Source: Sipunculus nudus
Taxonomy: Eukaryota > Annelida > Sipuncula > Golfingiida > Sipunculidae
Direction of reading: 5' to 3'
NCBI GenBank assembly: GCA_026874595.1
Contig: CM049322.1
Span: forward strand, 36,761,840-36,825,839
Length of the DNA stretch: 64,000 nt
Shown in pieces: positions 48,426 to 59,832 of this stretch; the first letter of the stretch is position 1; each line of letters starts with the position of its first letter. Under the pieces are notes generated by a model, which saw nothing but the letters and a program-made list of their open reading frames with translations, was not told the DNA's origin and searched no databases. A program made the position numbers and the translations under genes.

Positions 48426-48520
48426 ATACAGTATAACCCCATTATTTTGCCAACATCCGGTCCACAAAAATCATTGGTGCATGTTAGATAAGGGTAGCAG
48501 ATAATCAAAAGTATCATTTG
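48426..48520. mobile_element. Truncated pogo-like terminus
   Basis: 'tacagtataaccccattatt' followed by 'aacatccggtccacaaaaat' and 'agataatcaaaag' resembles one end of a pogo/Tigger-type element, including the leading TA and 'ccggtcca' word. No opposite end is found within the next 500 bases, so it is treated as a fragment. Confidence 0.45.
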
Positions 48521-48602
48521 TGAACAGGTTATTATGCTTTAATTTACCACTGCATGTTGGGTGCCAGTGTCGTGCCAGTGTATCAGCTCTATCAGTGATT
48601 TA

Positions 48603-48740
48603 GTGGCAGATCCACTGAGGCCATCTGAGGGTATCAGATCCACCCCTTTTCAGGCACTTGAACCTTTTTTATAAGTATAAACCAATTTTAGAGGCCTAGA
48701 CCCTCTTATTTGAAAATTTTGACTGGATCTGCTCCTGTTA
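48603..48740. mobile_element. Decayed GGATCC-type MITE
   Basis: The left end 'gtggcagatccactgaggcc' and right end 'gactggatctgctcctg' are imperfect inverse repeats resembling those of the 15952-16151 element (gcggatccagg). The interior has 'agatccaccccttttcaggc' and 'ggcctagaccctcttattt', matching its pyrimidine-rich style. It is shorter (about 138 bases) and older. Confidence 0.6.
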
Positions 48741-50639
48741 TTTGTTGGAATTCTTCATAGGATAATGAAGGATGTTGTTTACTAATTAATGTGTTATTAT
48801 TAGAGCAATCTCAGAAAATGTAAATACAAAGAATGTTCTAGTGCTGTTAGTTTTGAGGTAAATGGTCTTTCATATATTGAAAAATAAATACAGTAGGTAC
48901 ATGGAATAAACAGTAAAAGAATGATCACTCAGATGGCTTTCAGTCAGATAAGCTAGAAGTAGACATGTAGACAGAACACTGGGGCCTAAACATTAATTGG
49001 TAGTATGAGATTCTTTGGAGTAAAAAAAGTAAAAAAAAGTGAGTTTGCATGCACTTCATTTACCATTATATATAAGGCAAACATTTTACAGTATGACAGG
49101 GCAATTTTTAGATTATCAGTCCATCCATCCAATGAACTTTGCCATGGTGATGCAGCGTACAGCGACCGTTTAGGTCAATTCCATTCACAACTCACAGAAA
49201 AAGCTTCATCTCTTTTGTTTCTTGACCAATTTTGATTTATTTTGATGGTTTTATCTGACAGAGCTAGATATGGGCTATTACACTTTGACATGGAATTCTG
49301 AAATTCATTAAGTATGCAAATTTAGGTAACTTTTTCAAAATCACAAAAAAAAATACTTCTCCTCCTTTAAATCTTTACTGATTCTGGATTGAGCTGTCTT
49401 CTACCCTTTTACAAAGAATTGTGAACCTGGAGGTTGGGGTTCCTGAGATACCAACTTTCTGTGATGAAAAGCTCATTCTGTGCACCTGGTCACAGTTGTG
49501 TATTATATTATGTCACAGGGGTGCTAGATGCACAGCGCTACAACCTAGATGTTCTGGTATTATTTTCAAATGAAAGTTTGATTTTTAGAAATAGTACAAG
49601 GTTACTGTATACAATAATTATAAAATATATGTCAAGGTTTACCAATACAATGTAATAACATACTGCATCCATAATGCTTGAAAGCCTCTCATGACCTGTG
49701 TTCAGCTAATTTTGTTTTAGGCAGACAGGAACCAGAATAACAATCAGTTCTTAACAGTTTCCACAGTATCACATTGTCTGTATATATATCACCTGCGACT
49801 GACCAATCACTACGGTAACAATAGATGCTAAGATGGAGCTATCTGTGGACTTATTTATGTGCACAAAAATGGAACCCCTGCAAAACAATATAAATGTGAA
49901 TATTGTGAAGATTTAACCCAAAAACATGGAGCCAAGAACATGATTTCAGGCAATTTTTCGTAAGTGAAAAGAGATGAGTCTGTATGCTTCAAGCATCTTT
50001 AAGCCAACCGTCCATCTGAACAGACCTGCTTTGAAGCAATTTAAACAATCTATGGTCGATGCCAGCATGACTAACATTTGTTAATTCGCATTTGTAACAT
50101 GTTACCTGTTTTAAATATAGGAGTCAAAGCAGAATATTAACTGACCTACACAAATCACCAGGATTGTCATCTAATGAGTTTATGAGCTAATTCCCACGTC
50201 TAGAATAAAATGACATCAAGATAATGTTAAAATCAAAGCTACCTTTTCATCATTTGATTGCATGCCCTTTACTAAAAACAAAGACTAAGCAATGTTATAT
50301 TTAATCAATTATAACATAAATGACAGAAGATTAATCCAGTCAGATAATCCAGAAGGCATCAAAGTTATTTCAGACATCAACTTCAGTCAGATATAGAATT
50401 TCACCATGTGGCAAAGTTCTGTACTTCTTAACGGATAAATAATCAACAAGTATGATAGGGTATTGATTGAAAAAGACATCCCTGGGTATCTCATTACTAC
50501 TGTTGGCATAAAACATATTATAGTCTTAAGAGTGAATTAGTTTATATGCAATTAAGAAAAGATTCTCACCACACTTTTCTTATGATGGTTATTGTAGTTA
50601 TGTCACGGATGAAATGGAGGTCATATTCAGAATCATTTT
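48741..50639. other. Anonymous AT-rich DNA
   Basis: No supported gene or repeat is seen. Short frames near 49005-49655 are without recognisable domains. Confidence 0.45.
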
Positions 50640-50885
50640 TTTTGCATGAAAGTTGAAAGGTCACCATTGCAAAACTCTGGTTCAGCTGACTTGCCACCAG
50701 ATGTCCTTCTTGAATGTCTTTGGATTATTTTGACAGATACCCCACATGCAATAAACAATGGATATAAACAAAACCAACAGCCTGTGTGCAGTGGGATTGC
50801 CGTTTTCTCGCCTTTTTTATAAAAGGTTCAAGGGGTTATCTTTAGTTAACAGAAATTATATATTGGAATAGGCCCTAATGATCTC
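50640..50885 (+). repeat. Dispersed repeat family R, copy 2
   Basis: This is the homologue of 20195-20480, keeping 'gccaccagatgtccttctt', 'ccccacatgcaataaacaa', 'gatataaacaaaaccaacag' and 'tattggaataggccc'. It is non-coding. Confidence 0.75.
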
Positions 50886-51744
50886 TGTTTGGAAGACTTA
50901 TATACAGAAAACCTTCATTTCAAAATTGCACTATGCTCATTGAAAAAATAACTTGTTTCAGGATTTGAGTTTCTGTTTAAAACCACAGCTTAAAAAAGGA
51001 AGAAATAGGTTTTCATATGAATCCATATATATTACATATATAGTAATATATTATCATTATATTTATCAAATATGAATAAATATATAGAAATATATATATA
51101 GCTCAAAAAGTAATCAGAAAATAGTACATCAACCACTTTACACTCCATGCAAACAATGTTCTTACAAAACAGGAACAGACTGAACGATACAAGAATACTG
51201 GGACTACACCAGTTTGCCAAGAGTTCTTATTGATAACCTGTCCACCCCCTGCAAATTATGGCTTTCTTTGGAAGTTTGTGACTGTTCAGCAATAAAATAT
51301 AGGCAGTCTCGCAGAATTGGCCATAAACGGACCCTACCTTAATTTACTCACTGACATGACCTTGACCTTGTGGGCTACGATGCCATCTCAGTGGCAGTGT
51401 ACATTATATTGGGACTTTGGTGGGAAGGGCTAACATTGATAAAACCGCAAAACCCAAATATAGCTTTGTTTCTTTACTAAAACAATGATATACTGTAATC
51501 AAAATTGTATCAAGAGTTAATTTTTAAGTTTCAAAATGATGTGAAAATATATCTCTAATTCTGAATATTTCTTTTTTCTTTTCTAACACCTTCTATTATC
51601 AAAACCAGTAGAAGAATTTAGTACAAAAAAAAATTCATATATTTTTTATGATTAAAATTGGAATATAATGAAGGAAATATGGCTGATGAACTGCTACAAT
51701 AAATTGTATTGAAGTATTTACTCTAGATATCTATATGGGGAATA

Positions 51745-51935
51745 TGTAAAAAAAATAGATGGGTGACCTGCCTCTTTATATGGTCTGGTACTCAATAAGA
51801 AAAATATGACATTTAGAAAATTAGACTAGTGATCTGTCTCAGTAAATCATAGAGTATTTTGTTAAAAAAAAGATATTAAGAAAAAAATAGGCTGGTGACC
51901 TGCCTCATTAAAGTGTCTGGTATTTAGTAAAAAGC
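51745..51935. repeat. Three-copy ~66-bp tandem repeat
   Basis: 'gggtgacctgcctc' (51762), 'tagtgatctgtctc' (51826) and 'ctggtgacctgcctc' (51892) each lead into '..aa.g(t)gtctggta.t.agtaa' and an A-rich stretch. These are three diverged direct copies. Confidence 0.8.
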
Positions 51936-52139
51936 ACAGTATGGGCACCATTTTTTCCCCAGTTCATTTCATCTTTCATCAATGTTCTGCTTCTGTATGT
52001 CTAGACAGTGTTCTTTTTTGTATCAGAAAAAAATTGATAATAAAGACCCGAATGCACATCCAGAATTATCTCTCATGTACTGTAGAATATAAATATGACA
52101 TAATACACTGGAAATATTTTACCAATTGGGCTTAGTGTG

Positions 52140-52495
52140 CTTCAATCTCTCATTGTTAATTAGCCCACACCTGGCATTTTTTATAACCATTTGGCATTTT
52201 AAAGTTTTTTTTTCCATTGTTGACACTTAATATTCTATTTCTGAGACAGGTTCACCAGTAATAAGAATCTGTTATTTACCTGTGGAATATAAATAAGACT
52301 AAAATAATCTTAATAGATATTTCTTTTAAACCAAATAATTAACCAGATGTGCCTCATTCTCCCTTTGAATGTTAATTAGCTCACAGATTTTCAGAAGTCA
52401 ATTTCGTATTTAGTAAGGCCAATAGACATTTTTAATTTAATGCTTTTCTAAAATTGACACTTATGAGCCTGTTTCTGAGATTACTTTAATAGAAA
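52140..52495. repeat. Two-copy ~215-bp degenerate duplication
   Basis: 'tgcttcaatctctcattgtt' then 'aattagcccacacc' near 52139 matches 'tgcctcattctccctttgaa' then 'gttaattagctcacag' near 52350. Downstream 'attgacactta' and 'tttctgaga' occur in both. Confidence 0.65.
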
Positions 52496-52956
52496 TTATT
52501 GATGTAGTATTTTTTTCTTTAAAATTCCTGGAAGCTTTTGTGTGTATATATCCCTTTCATTTCAATAAAAAATATTGAAACAAATACTAACTACCATAAA
52601 CTATACATCATTAACTTGTCAGTGCTGAATTTCCAAAGCGGCACGTTTTGACAGTTGTTTATACTGCATCAATGAATGGATCCGATAATTCTCTATATAT
52701 GGTTATCACTTTGATACAGGAATAGCAATGTTCATTCATCTACCAAACATTTCTTTAGAAAAGCACCCTTTAAGTAATATCATCTTAAAGAAGTAAGGCT
52801 TATGGGCAAAATCAAGTTTACAAAATTGTAGCTTTATATTTCAGATAATGGGCCATTATTTATCACTTTCATTATGTGAGCTCTGAAGGAAAACAGATTG
52901 AATTACAAAGCTGTTTCCAGGCAGCAAGCATTTAGGCCTGACTGTGATAAAGAAAC

Positions 52957-53360
52957 AAAAAAGAAAAATTGCTTGATATGAACAAACTTGTTAATATCAG
53001 TAAATAAAAGGAAAATTAAAAATTTTGAAAAAGCTGTAATTAATACATGCTTCTCATATATTAAATACCTTTAGTTCATAAAGAAAAGAAAATATATTAC
53101 GACATAGGAAAAGAAAAACTGCTTGATATGTATATATACCTGATAATACAAGACAACAAAAGGAAAATTAAAAAATTGTTGACAAAGCTGTAATTTATAT
53201 ATGCCTTCCCAATATTAAGTATATATTAAAAAGTAATGCAAACATATTCAGACATAAAAAAAAGAAAAACTGCTATATGTATATAACTGTCAAGACAAGA
53301 AATTTAAAAGAAAATTAATAACTGTTGACAAAGTTATTTATACAAGCCTCTCACTTTAGC
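52957..53360. repeat. Three-copy ~140-bp tandem repeat
   Basis: Each copy has 'aagaaaaa.tgct..atatg', 'aaaaggaaaattaaaaa.tt' and 'gaca(a)agctgtaatt.at' followed by 'catgc.tctc' or 'atgccttccc'. Copies start near 52970, 53113 and 53262. They are AT-rich and non-coding. Confidence 0.8.
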
Positions 53361-53689
53361 AGACACCAGAATTGTACTTGCAAATGAAAATGATTATTGA
53401 AATGAAATGTCACTTATATACAATGTTGCAAGACAGCCCTGTACAGAAATTAGTTGGGTTTTTTGTTACCTGGATAATTTGCAATCTTTTATTTCCTTCA
53501 GCCATGGAAATTTATTTCTTCTCATTTTTAAACAGGTTTTGCATAACTCTTCAGAATTAAGTAATAATTACAAGTGAACATTTTTTTTGCTTCTTTCCAT
53601 CCCATGCATACAACTTAAGGATTCCTTAAGAACAGCTTGATTATACAGGAAACTAGCAAACCTATTTGATATAGGCATCCCATGTTTGT

Positions 53690-54025
53690 GGGCATACCAT
53701 CAATACATTAGAATACATGGATATACCATAAAAAACTAAAACATGTGATGTTCCATTCATGAATTAAAACACACTGATATACCATAAATAACTTTAAACA
53801 CATTTCTACCATGAATAATCTGTATGACTAGGATATATATAAACTTTAAATAAATAAAATCACAAAAATATATCATACTGAATAAACTAAAACATATAGA
53901 ATACAGATAGTATACTGAACTTCAATATATATCTACCACAAATACACTGAAACACCTGGATATAACATAAACAAACTAAAACACCAGGATATACCATAAA
54001 TAAACCTAAATCACATGGAATCCCT
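53690..54025. repeat. Degenerate ~30-bp minisatellite 'ggatataccataaataaact'
   Basis: 'ggatataccata', 'tgatataccata', 'ggatataacata' and 'ggatataccata' with 'aaa.taaaacac' spacers recur about ten times with heavy divergence. Confidence 0.75.
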
Positions 54026-54229
54026 TCTAGTGGGTAAATAATCTCATTGAGCTAAAAGCAAAATATCCTCAAGAGGATACCTATTGTGTTTGGCCGTCAG
54101 ATGTGACATGGGCCCCCAACATTGTCCTAAATCCTCGTTAACTGCATTAGTCCTACTCTCAAGTATAGCCTTAAAATATATCTTGACATATAAATACTCT
54201 TTTACCAGTTAAAGCCTTGCGATAAACAC

Positions 54230-54520
54230 CATTAAACAATAAGCAAGCCTTCTCTCTAACACGTTGCCCCCTAGGGGCAAGGGCTTGCATTTACTTGGTA
54301 ACAGAACATCATCTTGCGTTCTCGCCGTGTGCCAGACGGACAGATCATGTCAGCTGCTCCCAGAAGACTGCGGTCACAGTCTTTGCCAAGAAAATCAATT
54401 TGTGTTTGGACACAAGGCATTAGCGGAGTTTTCAACAAGTTATTTTGCACCACATGCACTATATCCTCTTTGCGATTACCTTCTGACCACGCTTCAATGA
54501 CAGGTTATATATGAGACAAT
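54230..54520. other. GC-richer unique block, possible exon or conserved element
   Basis: The block stands out by base composition and CpG content. Open frames of 62-78 codons exist on both strands, none with a domain I recognise, so overlapping frames are probably a composition effect. It has no repeat partner in the window. Confidence 0.25.
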
Positions 54521-54599
54521 TTCCGTCTAAATTGGATTGGCAGTCCCTATGACACCATGGCCAACTTGCTCCAAACCAAACAGTTATGAACACCAAGCT

Positions 54600-55175
54600 G
54601 TTTTCAATAGACATTTTTCGCCAGACATGGGGCCATAGCTAAGTTGAACTTGGCAGCCTGCTTTATCTATTGAAAATCAACAGAGTTGACGAATAATGTT
54701 TAAATCTGAACTGAATTACCAACTGGTTTTAACAGTAAATTTTATTTTGACTTTTATATTGCAATGTATTATTGCATTGGTTTACTAATTAATACAGCCC
54801 TATAATTAGTATGTTGTTTCATGAATTGTGATGCATTTGAAAGAAACTTAAGGACAAATAAGAATTAAATTCACTGACCAGAAGAATTTAACCATTATTT
54901 TACACTAAAAATATAAAATAATGTTACAGGGATTCGTGGACCAAAAAATTATTGATTAGTAAAATCTTGGTCAATGAATGGTCTTAGACCAAGTCTTTAT
55001 ATATTTTCAATAAACATTTTTAACAGACATTGGGCCATTTCAAAGTTGAACTTGGAAGCCAGTTTCATAGACTGGAATTCAACTGAGTAGACCATGTATG
55101 TTTGAAAAGTTATCTAAATTACCAAATTACTTTTAAAAGTCAATTTTATTTTAATTGGAACTGTAGTAAACTACC
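54600..55175. repeat. Two-copy ~405-bp degenerate tandem duplication
   Basis: 'ttttcaatagacattttt' (54600) and 'ttttcaataaacattttt' (55003) each lead through 'agacat.gggccat', 'aagttgaacttggaagcc' or 'aagttgaacttggcagcc' and 'caac.gagt' to 'aattttatttt'. A third, weaker echo ('ggagttaaactgagtagaca') lies near 55387. Confidence 0.8.
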
Positions 55176-55975
55176 ATATTAGAGTTGTGAATTGTTTGAA
55201 ATTGAAAATTTTTTATTTATTTCTGAAAAATATTAAGATATAAAAACAGATATACATGCAATATCAATCACTGACAAATTATTTAAAGGAACCTGTTTAG
55301 AATATTCAGGAATTTTAATCATTTTAATTACCAAACATATTCTTTCCTAGTTACCCTGTACCTGAGTGGGAATTTATTTATTCAAACTGGAGTTAAACTG
55401 AGTAGACAAAAAATTTTACAATTTAATTTGAATTTGATTTGGCTAGCTTGGATTGACAGTTGTTATACAGTTAATTATGTGGAAATTCTTAATCTTTAAA
55501 TGTGAAATATAGTTATTCTTATAAAATCATATCTTTTTAGGAATATCTGGCCAAGGTTTAAAAGGACAATGCTCTGATGAAATTAATAACATTAAGGGTA
55601 TTTATTGTCCTGATTTATACATTGCCTTCCAGCAGACATGATGAATATTTTTTTTTTTTAATCTGTTTCAATGGCTAATTCAAGTTTAAAAAAAAATCTA
55701 TACTTTTTCATCCAAGAGTCCCCAGAACATTTTATTTTCAAAGCAACATGATTCTGAAATTCTTCTTATCAGTGCATTTTATTCATATTTGCTTTACCAT
55801 TCTTCAAAAAGTTCACTACAATTCATAAATCAATATATAAATTACAGCTTTAACAAACAATACATTAATGAAATAATACATTGTGATATCAAATAAGAAT
55901 TCAATGATGCCCCCGGTTTTTTCATTGATAAATATAGGTTATCCAAGTGCATCTCCAGCCCAACATTCCATGATA
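55176..55975. other. Anonymous AT-rich DNA
   Basis: I see nothing identifiable apart from the weak duplication echo near 55387. Confidence 0.5.
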
Positions 55976-55981
55976 TATATG

Positions 55982-56142
55982 TCACAGACCAGATCTAAAT
56001 CCAGTCAAGTTTACAACTGGCTTAGGCCAGATCTCGATTAGGATCTGGTCTGGTCCAGTTTAGAATTGGCCTAGACCAGATCCCAATCCAGATCTGGCCT
56101 AGGCCAGTTCTAAACTGGACTGGATTTAGATCTGGCCTGTGA
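55982..56142. mobile_element. 161-bp foldback element B
   Basis: The whole element is one imperfect palindrome, from TCACAG at 55982 to CTGTGA at 56142, flanked by 'tatatatg' and 'catatatata'. Modules such as 'ggcctaggccagatct' and 'aatccag' alternate with local palindromes. Read from the right end inward, the terminus has TCACAG at 1-6, AATCCAG at 17-23, a stem pairing 23-31 with 33-41 and another pairing 8-14 with 61-67. These are the same coordinates as element A, but the stem sequences differ. It has no coding capacity. Confidence 0.85.
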
Positions 56143-57324
56143 CATATATATATATATATAGTCTCTTAAAGCACCTAAAAAGGCAGCTATAATGTGAATT
56201 GATCATCATTGGTCAGAAACCACTATGAGCTGTTCATAATGTATTATTGACAATATTCATAGCTGGTATATTGGCAACAGGCAGGCAAACAAAGTATATG
56301 ACCTATATCAGGTTTAAAAATAAATAATATGAGTGTGTTTATATTTCTGTGCACAGGGAAGAACAAACTGCAATGTGAGCAATTATTTCTCTGATCTGTA
56401 ATATGTGTTATTAACCCTTGTATTAAGATTTTTGTTGCACAATTAATATGTGTCACCAACAGATGACGCTAGTTGATGACAAATCAATCCGGCTGTTAAT
56501 CTTGATCCATGACCATTTAAGAATAAAACGGCACAAACACTTGCACCGATAAAGAAATCATTCAACAGAGAGTCTCAAGTACCCTGAAGAAGGACTCTGC
56601 AGTCAGTCTCAGCTACCCTGAAGAAGCAGCAAAGAGGTGAAAGCCAAGATCCCAATAACGTCTGCCTTTTATGCCTTTGCTGCTTATTTCTAGAAGAATC
56701 ATAAAATTCCTTCAAAATTGTTCAGACAATATTGTGCTTAAAAATGACAGGATTATATCTGGCTCATCTGGAAAATCTGGAGTCAAGCAGAACGTGTCTT
56801 CAGATCTTGTCACAAACAATAGACCTTTCCCATGAGCATGCGTGCTGCCCATGACAGTTGTCTGCGGGTTTAGGGTCCAATCAACCAGTATCTTAACCAG
56901 TGACTTAAATACAACTTAAGTAAAAACTAGAAACTCTGGAAGGAACCTAAAAAGTAAGGATATGGTATGTTTGTTTATTACTATGAATCATTTGAGATAT
57001 CACAAAATACATTCAGTTTGTCAAAATAAGAGACCTAAACATTCAATGGTGAGTGTGTGGGTGACTCTTTTAAAAAGGGGAATCCATTCAAAAAATTAAA
57101 AAGACACACACAAAATATCATGGTTTTATTGTTGCAACTACATGCTTCAATTATTTAAAATTTTTACAAGATGTGCAAACATGTTTGAATGAATGGTTAA
57201 CATAAACATTACATACCCGCAGGTTCTGATATAATGATAAGAAATACTGATTGTCTAACATATGTATCAGTCCTTAAGGTACTGTCCATGATAAGAAGCC
57301 TGATATATGGATGGAGACACATAT
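56143..57324. other. Anonymous DNA with a small duplication
   Basis: Two blocks of about 45 bases with 'taccctgaagaag' (near 56579 and 56616) form a short tandem duplication, in an otherwise featureless stretch. The frame at 57234-57443 runs into the LTR-like element and is not a gene. Confidence 0.45.
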
Positions 57325-57671
57325 TGTTACAGGGTGACATAAAAGCAGACCGAACTGTCTCACTAGTAAAGCTTGCTTTTCTAGTGAAGCAGTTGGTTCA
57401 CTGGACTTGTGCGCCACCGACCTGGGTTCGACTCCCAGATTGACCCAGGATTCCCCCTCATTTATTTGTCTTCAGAACAAAATGGGGGCTCGTCTAACGT
57501 GACAATAAACTTTGTGTGGCCCAGGGAATAAGCTCACCAAAGTGTGACTCCTGGGATAATTAGTCTTGTTATGATAGCAGAACGCTCTTAAAAGGGGGTG
57601 TGTGACATAAAAGTGGACCAAACTGTCTCGCTAGTGAAGCTTGCTTTGCTAGCGAAGCTGTCTTCGTAACA
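57325..57671 (+). mobile_element. Compact LTR-like element, 347 bp, with 4-bp flanking repeat
   Basis: The unit begins TGTTAC and ends GTAACA, the short inverted termini typical of LTRs, and is flanked by ATAT on both sides (57321-57324 and 57672-57675). The flank is weak evidence because the right side is a TA run. The first 150 bases match the LTR-like ends of the 30371-31637 element. A tRNA-Pro-type primer-binding-site core lies at 57483-57495. From about 57601 the start of the same sequence ('gtgacataaaagtggacc') returns as a direct repeat of about 70 bases. The whole therefore resembles a tiny TRIM-like element: LTR, primer site, short insert, partial LTR. There are no coding genes. Confidence 0.7.
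57381..57436 (+). promoter_or_regulatory. tRNA-like Pol III promoter module in the LTR-like unit
   Basis: An A-box-like 'TAGTGAAGCAGTTGG' (about 57382-57396) is followed 40-45 bases later by a B box 'GGTTCGACTCC' (about 57425-57435) inside a T-arm-like 'ctgggttcgactcccag'. Spacing and order match a type-2 internal Pol III promoter. The same module is present in the 31530-31595 copy. Confidence 0.6.
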
Positions 57672-58955
57672 ATATATATAATGTCATCCATAGTTACAAT
57701 CAGAGAAATGGCATCCTCAGCCTGCTCAATATGAAACCTCTCTTTCAGATAAATGATAAACCAGACACACGTCTAAACCCTAGCATTGGAGAACAAACAG
57801 GTCAGAAAAATCAGAAAAAAAATCTTTATTTACAGGGATTATTTTCTGCAAAAAGGCTTTTATAATAAGCCAACATTGAGGTGAACACAAAAGCTTAAAT
57901 GACATGTAAGGAAGAAAATATATCTGATGATAAAATATGTGGTCAATTTTAGTTTTTCATATTTTCTTACTTACTAAGAAGTATCAAATAATAACCCAAC
58001 AAAGGTTGAGACTGATATAAAGCCTGAAAAAAGGAAGGGTTCAGATTAATGGATGTGACTTTTCATAAAAATCTTAAACCTGAAGAATGCAAGATCAAAC
58101 CAATTTAGATATTGCTCCTGTAAATATACAAGATCTACCATTAACATTTGACAGTTCAGAGAATAATTTTCTAGGCTCCGTCAAATGCAATCTACAGGTA
58201 CATGAGATAAAATAATAGATTTTTTTTTTCTCTGATGAAATTTACATTTTTTATAGGCCCATAAAATTCATCTGCATTAGCCTGAATGATGTATTTTAAA
58301 AACACATGTCACCCATGGTCATGTAGGAATAAGAAAATATTTTTTTTTGCAAAGTAAGAAAAAATAATTTATGACATTAGAATGACTTTAGTCAATTATC
58401 CAAAAGATTTTATCTCCAGTATACCAAAGTTATTTATAACATAATGGCAACATATCATGTTTGAACTATAATGATATAAAACTTAAATCAAATATTCAAT
58501 GGAAACCACTCTTAATTACTTTCCCATGGCAAAAACAGATGGCGCTATATCCACCCTCTAAAACCAGACGCCCTTGTTTCAGTTTGCCTAAAAAGCTGCA
58601 TGATGCTGCTATCAGTTGGGGATTAACCATAACAATCTTCTTGATGAATTAGATTAAATAAGTAATAACTAATGCACTTCCTACCTCCTCCTTTTTAAAT
58701 TTCTATGGAAAATCATATCCCCATCTCTCCATTCTTTTATCATTACACTGCTGTCTCTATAGATTTATGAATATGTTCATGTATTTATGTATCATATATA
58801 AACTATTAACTGTAAGCAATAATAGACAGCATACCTCAAAAACATCAGATCCAGAATATTACCAGGCTGATAAAAATCTGTGTGTTATTCAAGAAATGTA
58901 AGTCAAAAATATGTTTCATGGTTGAAAAATGCAATGGTAACACCACAGGTTAGCT
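57672..58955. other. Anonymous AT-rich DNA
   Basis: No recognised feature is present between the LTR-like unit and the CpG-dense block. Confidence 0.5.
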
Positions 58956-58959
58956 CTGC

Positions 58960-59105
58960 CCAAGGGAACAAAGGTGGTTCCAATACGCGACGCCGGAGAT
59001 CCTCGATCTCCTGTGCTGGAGGCAAAATGTCACCCTGTTTACTCTCTATTGCCGGTAGGTGCGCCCCTATCGCGAGAGTTACTGGGGGCAAAAACAAAGA
59101 TGGCC
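58960..59105 (+). promoter_or_regulatory. CpG-dense promoter-like block
   Basis: In otherwise CpG-poor AT-rich DNA this block has many CpGs ('acgcgacgccgg', 'ctatcgcgagag', 'ggccgtcgatg'). It includes TATCGCGAGA (59068-59077), one base off the TCTCGCGAGA core-promoter motif, and AAAGATGGCCGT around the candidate start, matching the TISU/YY1-type initiator at about 9 of 12 positions. There is no TATA box. A housekeeping-type promoter on the plus strand is plausible. Confidence 0.35.
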
Positions 59106-59187
59106 GTCGATGTCCAAACACTACGCCTGCTGGGCAAGCCAAATAAAGTTGACTGTTTTATAACCCTAAGTCTGAACTCCCGTAGCA
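59100..59187 (+). CDS. Candidate first coding exon, unidentified protein
   Basis: The ATG at 59100 lies in a good initiation context (AAAG-ATGG) just below a CpG-dense promoter-like block. The frame reads MAVDVQTLRLLGKPNKVDCF and continues for 29 codons to 'GCA|GTGAGA' at 59187/59188, a good splice-donor match that would leave phase 1. Without splicing the frame stops at 59246 after 48 codons. I do not recognise the protein. Several overlapping frames in this CpG-rich block are open on both strands, so composition alone could explain it. If real, the gene continues downstream, probably beyond the repeats. Confidence 0.3.
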
Positions 59188-59442
59188 GTGAGAAATTCTC
59201 TCAGTTGCTGAACAGTCTTAACGCTAAAATCTGTTGCACAATGTAGTGACAATTGGTTCGCAGTAATAATACTGTCGGACATGTTTGTTTTTGCCTGCAA
59301 GTCTGCTGGTGCAGCAGCACTTACGCGCCTCCACTACAGAAGATCAGGGATCCCTGGTGTCAAGTATTCTGTCACACCTGTACATGCAAGCGGGAGAAAC
59401 CTAAATCCCATTTGGAAGAGAACACTTTTTTATATTTTTTGT

Positions 59443-59832
59443 TGGAGGTAACTGCCTCCATTTTTAATGCTGGTTTAAATGTACATCTGCAAAATTTCAT
59501 GTACCAGGTTAGGACTCCATGACAGGGCAGTATCACAGGCTTCTTCTCATTTCATATCCTGGTGTTAACCAGGCCTGGTGACTACTGCACCTGCAGACCT
59601 TGGGTGTGTAATGGACCCCATTGCTGGGTCATACCCATGAGGAACCCCTAAAAGGCGCACTTGTTTGTGAGTGAAACACAGGCCGTTGGGCACGACCTTC
59701 CCATTTAGCCGGCAGAGCTCTCACCCTGGGTGAGGGCTGACTGTGAAAAATCTAACTGCCTCAGCTAAGATTCAAACTCACAACCTCCCGGCTTTGAGTC
59801 CTGTGCTCTACCCCTAAGCCACAGAAGCCGGT
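59443..59832 (-). mobile_element. tRNA-derived SINE, family S2, copy 2
   Basis: This is the better preserved copy. On the minus strand the head at 59832 has the A box 'TGTGGCTTAGGGGTAGAGCA' (59803-59822) and a B box 'GTTTGAATCTT' (59767-59777) with tRNA spacing. A body of about 300 bases follows, and the 3' end 'ggaggcagttacctcc' (59443-59458) is a perfect 6-bp stem hairpin. It has no coding capacity. Homologous to 33302-33650. Confidence 0.85.
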
